Below are positions 5,235 to 5,762 of a DNA stretch of 5,762 bases, piece by piece. The DNA is taken from assembly GCA_913773715.1 (NCBI GenBank), contig CAJYHD010000300.1, positions 1 to 5,762 of the forward strand, written 5' to 3'. A program made the position numbers and the translations under genes. The notes beneath the pieces are model-generated. The model worked only from the letters and a program-made list of their open reading frames with translations. It had not been told where the DNA came from and searched no databases. The DNA is from an uncultured Sphingobium sp. (GTDB taxonomy: Bacteria > Pseudomonadota > Alphaproteobacteria > Sphingomonadales > Sphingomonadaceae). Position 1 is the stretch's first letter, and every line of letters starts with the position of its first letter.

Positions 5235-5762
5235 ATGTCGGTCGACACGCTCAAGATCGCGCCCAGCCTGCCGGGCAATTCACGCCGCGACATCGGCTTT
5301 GCCGTCGGCATCATCGCGATGCTGGCGGTTCTCTTCGTGCCCATTCCCGCCTTCCTGATCGACGTCGGGCTGGTGATCTCGATCGCGCTGTCGATCCTGA
5401 TCCTGATGGTGTCGCTCTGGATTCAGAAGCCGCTGGAATTCTCGGCCTTTCCGACCGTGCTGCTCCTGGCCACCATGCTGCGCCTGTCGCTCAACATCGC
5501 GACGACGCGCGTCATTCTCAGCCATGGCGACCAAGGCCACAACGCGGCCGGCTATGTCATCGGCGGCTTTTCGCAGTTCGTCATGGGCGGCGACTTCGTC
5601 ATCGGCATCGTGGTCTTCATCATCCTGATCACGGTCAACTTCCTCGTCATCACCAAGGGCGCGACGCGTATCGCGGAAGTCGGCGCGCGCTTCACCCTCG
5701 ACGCCATTCCCGGCAAGCAGATGGCGATCGACGCCGATCTCTCGTCGATGAGGCCCGCCGAG
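5235..5762 (+). CDS. flhA: Flagellar export apparatus protein FlhA, 3'-truncated by the window
   Basis: FlhA is the large inner-membrane subunit of the flagellar type III export apparatus. It forms a ring around the export gate, conducts ions and docks chaperone-substrate complexes on its cytoplasmic domain. The first 176 codons are present and the frame is open at the window end; the family is about 690-700 residues. Hydrophobic segments lie at about 20-38, 41-63, 70-90 and 117-140. Family motifs are [20 protein letters not shown] (72-91), then [27 protein letters not shown] (110-128) and [15 protein letters not shown] (139-153). The FHIPEP-type cytoplasmic loop continues with [16 protein letters not shown] (154-169). 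The cytoplasmic FlhA-C domain is outside the window. The virulence homologue SctV is an alternative in principle, but the flagellar context and the close FHIPEP match favour FlhA. Confidence 0.95.
   Translation, partial: MSVDTLKIAPSLPGNSRRDIGFAVGIIAMLAVLFVPIPAFLIDVGLVISIALSILILMVSLWIQKPLEFSAFPTVLLLATMLRLSLNIATTRVILSHGDQGHNAAGYVIGGFSQFVMGGDFVIGIVVFIILITVNFLVITKGATRIAEVGARFTLDAIPGKQMAIDADLSSMRPAE

Overview
The window is a contiguous block of flagellar genes, all on the plus strand, from an alphaproteobacterium. It is most likely from the order Hyphomicrobiales (Rhizobiales). Three things suggest this. The gene order is flgE-flgK-flgL-flaF-flbT-flgD-fliQ-flhA, which is the order known from Sinorhizobium, Agrobacterium and Brucella. 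The alphaproteobacterial regulators flaF and flbT lie between structural genes. The sequence has high GC and alphaproteobacterial codon use. Genus cannot be decided from this window.

Layout: bases 1-32 are not genomic. They match the 3' end of the Illumina TruSeq universal adapter and are joined directly to the broken 5' end of flgE (hook protein, 33-763, C-terminal part only). A 109-base gap with two GC-rich stem-loops precedes flgK (873-2327, hook-filament junction protein 1). flgL (2342-3451, junction protein 2) follows after 14 bases. A 61-base spacer with a small hairpin precedes flaF (3513-3863). flaF, flbT (3866-4333), flgD (4336-4758) and fliQ (4761-5027) are packed with exactly 2 bases between each stop and the next start, which suggests translational coupling. 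After fliQ there is a strong intrinsic terminator (5055-5086) inside a 207-base gap. flhA (from 5235) runs off the right end, with 176 codons visible.

How the genes work together: FlgD is the scaffold on which FlgE polymerises into the hook. FlgK and FlgL are the adaptors between hook and filament. FlaF and FlbT adjust flagellin synthesis, or its mRNA stability, to the state of hook assembly. FliQ and FlhA are inner-membrane parts of the flagellar type III export apparatus that secretes the hook and junction proteins.

I found no undescribed system. The points that merit a second look are the adapter at the contig end, a GC drop in the middle of flgE, the terminator between fliQ and flhA, stem-loops ahead of flgK, flaF and flgD, and several start sites that a naive longest-ORF call would misplace. 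There are no tRNA or rRNA genes, mobile elements or CRISPR arrays, and no convincing minus-strand gene.
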